From: Oscillospiraceae bacterium
GTDB lineage: Bacteria; Bacillota; Clostridia; Oscillospirales; Oscillospiraceae
Length of the DNA: 9,597 nucleotides
Assembly (NCBI GenBank): GCA_020025395.1
Contig: JAHHSE010000048.1
Span: forward strand, 1 to 9,597
Reading direction: 5' to 3'
The translations under genes and the position numbers were made by a program. Shown one piece after another: positions 7,232-9,597 of this stretch (the first letter of the stretch is position 1; every line of letters starts with the position of its first letter). A model generated the notes under the pieces. That model saw nothing but the letters and a program-made list of their open reading frames with translations, made no database searches and had not been told where the DNA came from.

Positions 7232-7266
7232 AAAGGAGCGTGTCGAAATCGACACGCTCCTTTTCT
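7232..7266 (+). terminator. Terminator between convergent small-protein and thioesterase genes
   Basis: A perfect 15-bp inverted repeat (AAAGGAGCGTGTCGA at 7232-7246 pairing with 7249-7263), again with AA between the arms, is followed by TTTTCTCT on the + strand. The - strand reading has only UUU inside the stem, so it would be a weaker stop for the suf/thioesterase operon arriving from the right. The core matches the hairpin at 4683-4714 with paired substitutions. Confidence 0.85.
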
Positions 7267-7294
7267 CTATCCAGCCACGAATGCCATTTCCCAA

Positions 7295-7759
7295 TTATCC
7301 CTGTACAAATCTCTGTCGGTCCACATAGTAGAAGGTGAGGGTTCCGGAGCAGCACTCCTGTCCCCGGTCATCGGTAAGACTCACATCCACAACAGCCAGG
7401 CTCCTCCCCATTTTCCGGGGGGTGGCCCGCCCCACCACCTTGCTTCCATGGACGGGACGGAGAAAGTTCAGTCCTCCGGTCACCGTGGTGACAGACAGCT
7501 CCTCAAAGGTTTTCCCAAAATGGTCCAGCCCCCAGAGGAGGCTGACAATCCCGCTCAGATTATCCGCCAGGGTGTACAGGGCGCCCCCATGGACCCCGTG
7601 ATTGGGATTGAGGTGGAAGGGCCGGAGATTCATCACCCCGGTACACCCTGTTTCATCCAGCTGGAGGATCTCGATCCCCATATGCTGGGCGAAGGGGTTG
7701 CTCCGCCAGGACGCGTCTTCCAAAAATCGCTCATAGACATTTTTACCGCAAGAATCCAT
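7295..7759 (-). CDS. PaaI-type hotdog-fold thioesterase
   Basis: A 154-aa protein with the single hotdog fold of acyl-CoA thioesterases of the PaaI/YdiI group. The active-site block NHGVHGGALYTLADN (53-67) carries the HGG loop on the central helix and Asp66 at the catalytic acid position. The later GGLNFLRPVHG and the closing strands CSGTLTFYY complete the fold. The family hydrolyses CoA thioesters in the cytoplasm as a dimer or tetramer; the substrate here is unknown. Its ATG (7759) lies 17 nt inside the end of the SufB/D-like gene, with TCCTCC on the + strand (7771-7776, GGAGGA when read) 11 nt upstream. It is therefore translationally coupled as the last gene of the suf operon, an association I cannot explain from known biochemistry. 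Confidence 0.88.
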   Translation of the reverse strand: MDSCGKNVYERFLEDASWRSNPFAQHMGIEILQLDETGCTGVMNLRPFHLNPNHGVHGGALYTLADNLSGIVSLLWGLDHFGKTFEELSVTTVTGGLNFLRPVHGSKVVGRATPRKMGRSLAVVDVSLTDDRGQECCSGTLTFYYVDRQRFVQG

Positions 7760-8663
7760 TGAGTATCTTCTCCTCCGCCTCTTCTTCTGTCAAGCCCAGG
7801 GTCATGAGCTTCAAAATCTGATCTCCGGCGATCCTGCCGATGGCGGCCTCATGGATCAGCTGGGCCTCCGGGTGCTGTGCGTCAATGGCGGGGATGGACT
7901 TGATCTTGGCCTCCCCCATCAGAATGGAGTCACACTGGACATGGCCGAAGCAGGGGGCATTCCCCACCATTCGGGGATAGAAAATCTGCTGGGATTCGTC
8001 CTGGGCCACCGAACGGGAGACGATCCGGCCTGTGGCCCCCTCTCCGTCCAGGATCACATCCATCTCACTTTCCGCATACTGCCGGCCATGGGTGAGGAGC
8101 TTTTCCGTAACGACTACTTCCGCGTCCTTTCCCGCCACCACCCTGGTGTACCGCTTGGTGGAGTCAACCCCCCTGATCTGGGTGGTCTCCAGGTCCATAT
8201 AGGCCCCTTCCTCCAGGTAGATGACCGTCTGGGGGTTGAGGATACGCTCCCCACTCCCGGGGCCCTCCCCATAGTGCTTTTCCACATAGCGGACCCTGGA
8301 GCCTTTCCCCACATAGAAGGTGTGAATCCCGTCATGCTCGCTCTTCTGGTCCCCGCAGTTGTGGATGCCGCAGCCGGCCACAATGGTCACATCACAGTTC
8401 TCACCAATGTAGAAGTCGTTGTACACCATGTCGTTGAGTCCAGTCTCCGTGACCAGGACGGGAATGTGGACCGACTCGTTTTTTGTGCCGGGACGGATGT
8501 GGATGTCTATGCCGGGTTTTCCGTCGGTCCGGGTGGCAATTTCGATGTTCGCGGTGCTGCTTCGCCCCTCCAGTTGGCCGTTCTTCCGTATGTTATAGGC
8601 TCCCTGCGGCACCGACTCAATGTCGGCAATGGCCCGGAGCAGATCCCTCTCCATCTCGTTCAT
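7743..8663 (-). CDS. SufB/SufD-like Fe-S cluster assembly scaffold (single, minimal type)
   Basis: Scaffold protein of 306 aa that with the SufC ATPase builds or delivers Fe-S clusters in the cytoplasm. It consists mainly of the SufB/SufD beta-helix core, with no large N-terminal domain, so it is much shorter than classical SufB (about 450-500 aa). The C-terminal block GHVQCDSILMGEAKIKSIPA holds Cys244, aligned by motif with the essential SufB cysteine of QCDS. LIHEAAIGRI (269-278) has both a His and a Glu at the positions where SufD and SufB carry their key residues. A second Cys/His group lies at 90-114. ATG 8663 is chosen because GGAGGAGG (8678-8671) is 7 nt upstream and it overlaps the sufC stop as ATGA. 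No separate sufB, sufD, sufS or sufU gene is seen in the window. Confidence 0.9.
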   Translation of the reverse strand: MNEMERDLLRAIADIESVPQGAYNIRKNGQLEGRSSTANIEIATRTDGKPGIDIHIRPGTKNESVHIPVLVTETGLNDMVYNDFYIGENCDVTIVAGCGIHNCGDQKSEHDGIHTFYVGKGSRVRYVEKHYGEGPGSGERILNPQTVIYLEEGAYMDLETTQIRGVDSTKRYTRVVAGKDAEVVVTEKLLTHGRQYAESEMDVILDGEGATGRIVSRSVAQDESQQIFYPRMVGNAPCFGHVQCDSILMGEAKIKSIPAIDAQHPEAQLIHEAAIGRIAGDQILKLMTLGLTEEEAEEKILNGFLR

Positions 8664-9397
8664 GGCTTGCCCTCCTCCAAAAAGCTGCATCCCACTGCCT
8701 CTGTCTTTGCCAGAATGGTGGGAAAAATCTCCTCTTTGGGTCCGTGACAGGCTACAGAGCCGTCCGCAATCATGACAATCTCATCCGCCTGATTCAGGAT
8801 ACGCTCCTGATGAGAGATGATGAGCAGGGTGGACTCCTGCTTGTCGTGGATGGCGCGGAAGGTCTCTGTGAGCCGGGCGAAGGACCAGAGATCGATACCC
8901 GCCTCCGGCTCATCAAAAATCATGAGTCCCGCCTTTCGGGCCAGAATGGTGGCAATCTCAATGCGCTTGACCTCCCCTCCGGAGAGAGAGGTGTCCACAT
9001 CCCGGTCCATGTAGTCATTGGCGCAGAGTCCCACCTTGTTGAGGTACTGACATTCCTCCGCCCGGGTCAGCGTCCGGTTTCCGGCCGCCAGGGCCAGCAG
9101 GTCCCGGACCTTCATTCCCTTGAAGCGGGGGGGCTGCTGAAAGCCGTAGCTCACCCCCAGCTTGGCCCGCTCGGTGATGGACATATGGGTGATGTCCGTC
9201 CCATTCCAGAGAATCTGCCCCTCTGTGGGCTGAACCAAACCCATGACGGCCTTGGCCAGGGTGGTCTTTCCGCCCCCGTTGGGTCCGGTGATGACAACGA
9301 ATTTATTCCCCTCCACTGTAAGGTTCACCTGTTTGAGTATCTCACTTTCACCATGCTCGTCCTCCACCGCGAAGCAGAGGTCTTTAATCTCCAACAT
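8660..9397 (-). CDS. sufC: SufC-type ABC ATPase of Fe-S cluster assembly
   Basis: Soluble ABC ATPase of 245 aa that drives the SufB/D-like scaffold encoded next. The motifs are Walker A GPNGGGKTT (38-46), Q-loop YGFQQPPRFKG (84-94, the SufC-type form), signature LSGGEVKR (138-145), Walker B LMIFDEPEAGIDLWSF (158-173), and His196 in IISHQERIL. The EPEAGID and LSGGE variants separate it from importer ATPases such as the one at 3872. ATG 9397 is chosen over upstream ATG 9457 because GGGAGA (9410-9405) lies 7 nt before it and the protein then begins MLEIKDL, as the family does. First gene of a three-gene operon; its stop overlaps the next start by 4 nt. Confidence 0.94.
   Translation of the reverse strand: MLEIKDLCFAVEDEHGESEILKQVNLTVEGNKFVVITGPNGGGKTTLAKAVMGLVQPTEGQILWNGTDITHMSITERAKLGVSYGFQQPPRFKGMKVRDLLALAAGNRTLTRAEECQYLNKVGLCANDYMDRDVDTSLSGGEVKRIEIATILARKAGLMIFDEPEAGIDLWSFARLTETFRAIHDKQESTLLIISHQERILNQADEIVMIADGSVACHGPKEEIFPTILAKTEAVGCSFLEEGKP
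8671..8678 (-). promoter_or_regulatory. Ribosome binding site for the SufB/D-like gene, inside sufC
   Basis: Read on the - strand this is GGAGGAGG, 7 nt before ATG 8663. It rules out the earlier in-frame ATG at 8690, which lies upstream of the site, and it sits within the last codons of sufC. Confidence 0.8.
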
Positions 9398-9433
9398 CGT
9401 TTTCTCTCCCTTTTCAGAAGGAATCGCAAAAGG

Positions 9434-9470
9434 GTCCTGCCCTTCCCGGCAGGACATTTTTTCTTATTTT
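9434..9470 (+). terminator. Terminator-shaped hairpin in the suf leader
   Basis: GTCCTGCC (9434-9441) pairs perfectly with GGCAGGAC (9448-9455) around a CTTCCC loop and, on the + strand, runs into ATTTTTTCTTATTTT. In that direction it has the form of an intrinsic terminator, although no + strand gene ends here. On the - strand it would form at the very 5' end of the suf transcript. Either role, or both, is possible. Confidence 0.5.
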
Positions 9471-9489
9471 ACCACAATTCCCGGCAGGA
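9443..9489. repeat. 12-bp direct repeat across the suf promoter and leader
   Basis: TTCCCGGCAGGA occurs at 9443-9454 and again at 9478-9489, start-to-start distance 35 bp. The right copy fills most of the -35/-10 spacer of the suf promoter. The left copy lies just after the expected transcription start and forms one arm and part of the loop of the leader hairpin. This arrangement suggests an operator pair, but a chance or duplication origin is not excluded. Confidence 0.6.
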
Positions 9490-9494
9490 GACAA
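9466..9494 (-). promoter_or_regulatory. Sigma-A promoter of the suf operon
   Basis: On the - strand, TTGTCT (9494-9489) and TAAAAT (9471-9466) are 17 nt apart, with TGG just before the -10 (extended -10). The start would fall near 9459, giving a leader of about 60 nt that opens with the hairpin at 9455-9434. Confidence 0.65.
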
Positions 9495-9560
9495 GTAGGG
9501 CAAACCTCTATCCCCTGCATAGTATGGGACTGTAATCCTATCTTTCAAGGAGGAATGGAT

Positions 9561-9597
9561 ATGGAATCCACATCACAACAGCCCCAGCTTGGTATGC
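9561..9597 (+). CDS. Start of an unidentified protein, cut by the window end
   Basis: Only the first 12 codons are present (MESTSQQPQLGM), too few to name. AAGGAGG (9547-9553) lies 7 nt before ATG 9561, which is ideal; ATG 9555, one base after the site, is unlikely. The gene diverges from the suf operon. I see no convincing promoter between 9495 and 9546. Confidence 0.55.
   Translation, partial: MESTSQQPQLGM

Noticed and set aside
7851..8747. + strand open frame (298 codons) opposite the SufB/D-like gene
   Set aside because: No ribosome site or recognisable motif; the - strand gene explains the sequence.
8483..9535. + strand open frame (350 codons) opposite sufC
   Set aside because: It crosses the suf promoter and the terminator-shaped hairpin and lacks coding character; it is an antisense shadow.
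9520..9536. Promoter for the gene starting at 9561 (TAGTAT or TGTAAT as -10)
   Set aside because: No acceptable -35 box at 16-18 nt for either candidate.

Overview
The window looks like chromosome of a GC-rich, anaerobic, gut-type clostridium (Bacillota, probably Oscillospiraceae-like). The reasons are strong AGGAGG ribosome sites, sigma-A promoters with 17-nt spacers, lipoprotein transporters, the Firmicutes pair asp23-like/fakA, and a two-component SufC + SufB/D-like iron-sulfur module typical of anaerobes. The placement is inferred from gene content and style, not from a search. I see no mobile element, CRISPR array, tRNA or rRNA.

Left part (1-4722, all + strand). An AT-rich upstream region with a good promoter precedes a stand-alone oligopeptide-type ABC substrate-binding lipoprotein (293-2032), closed by a strong hairpin terminator. 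A second promoter then drives a complete three-gene polar amino acid ABC importer: binding lipoprotein (2260-3117), permease (3151-3888) and ATPase (3872-4621, GTG start overlapping the permease). It ends in a terminator shared with the convergent fakA unit.

Middle (4768-6892, - strand). An Asp23/YloU-family gene and a FakA/YloV-type fatty acid kinase gene form a two-gene unit behind one promoter. FakA makes acyl-phosphate from exogenous fatty acids bound to FakB; no fakB lies here. A small single-span membrane protein (6988-7188, +) is transcribed divergently from it.

Right part (7295-9494, - strand). A tightly coupled operon sufC -> sufB/D-like -> PaaI-type hotdog thioesterase has overlapping genes (ATGA, then 17 nt). 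It encodes a minimal Fe-S assembly ATPase/scaffold pair. A 12-bp direct repeat sits in its promoter and leader, the second copy inside a leader hairpin. A new + strand gene begins at 9561 and runs off the window.

Most of the window is ordinary housekeeping and transport. The items most worth checking are the suf promoter/leader repeats, two covarying copies of one terminator hairpin, a replaced zinc-ligand cysteine in FakA, and the minimal suf operon with its coupled thioesterase.
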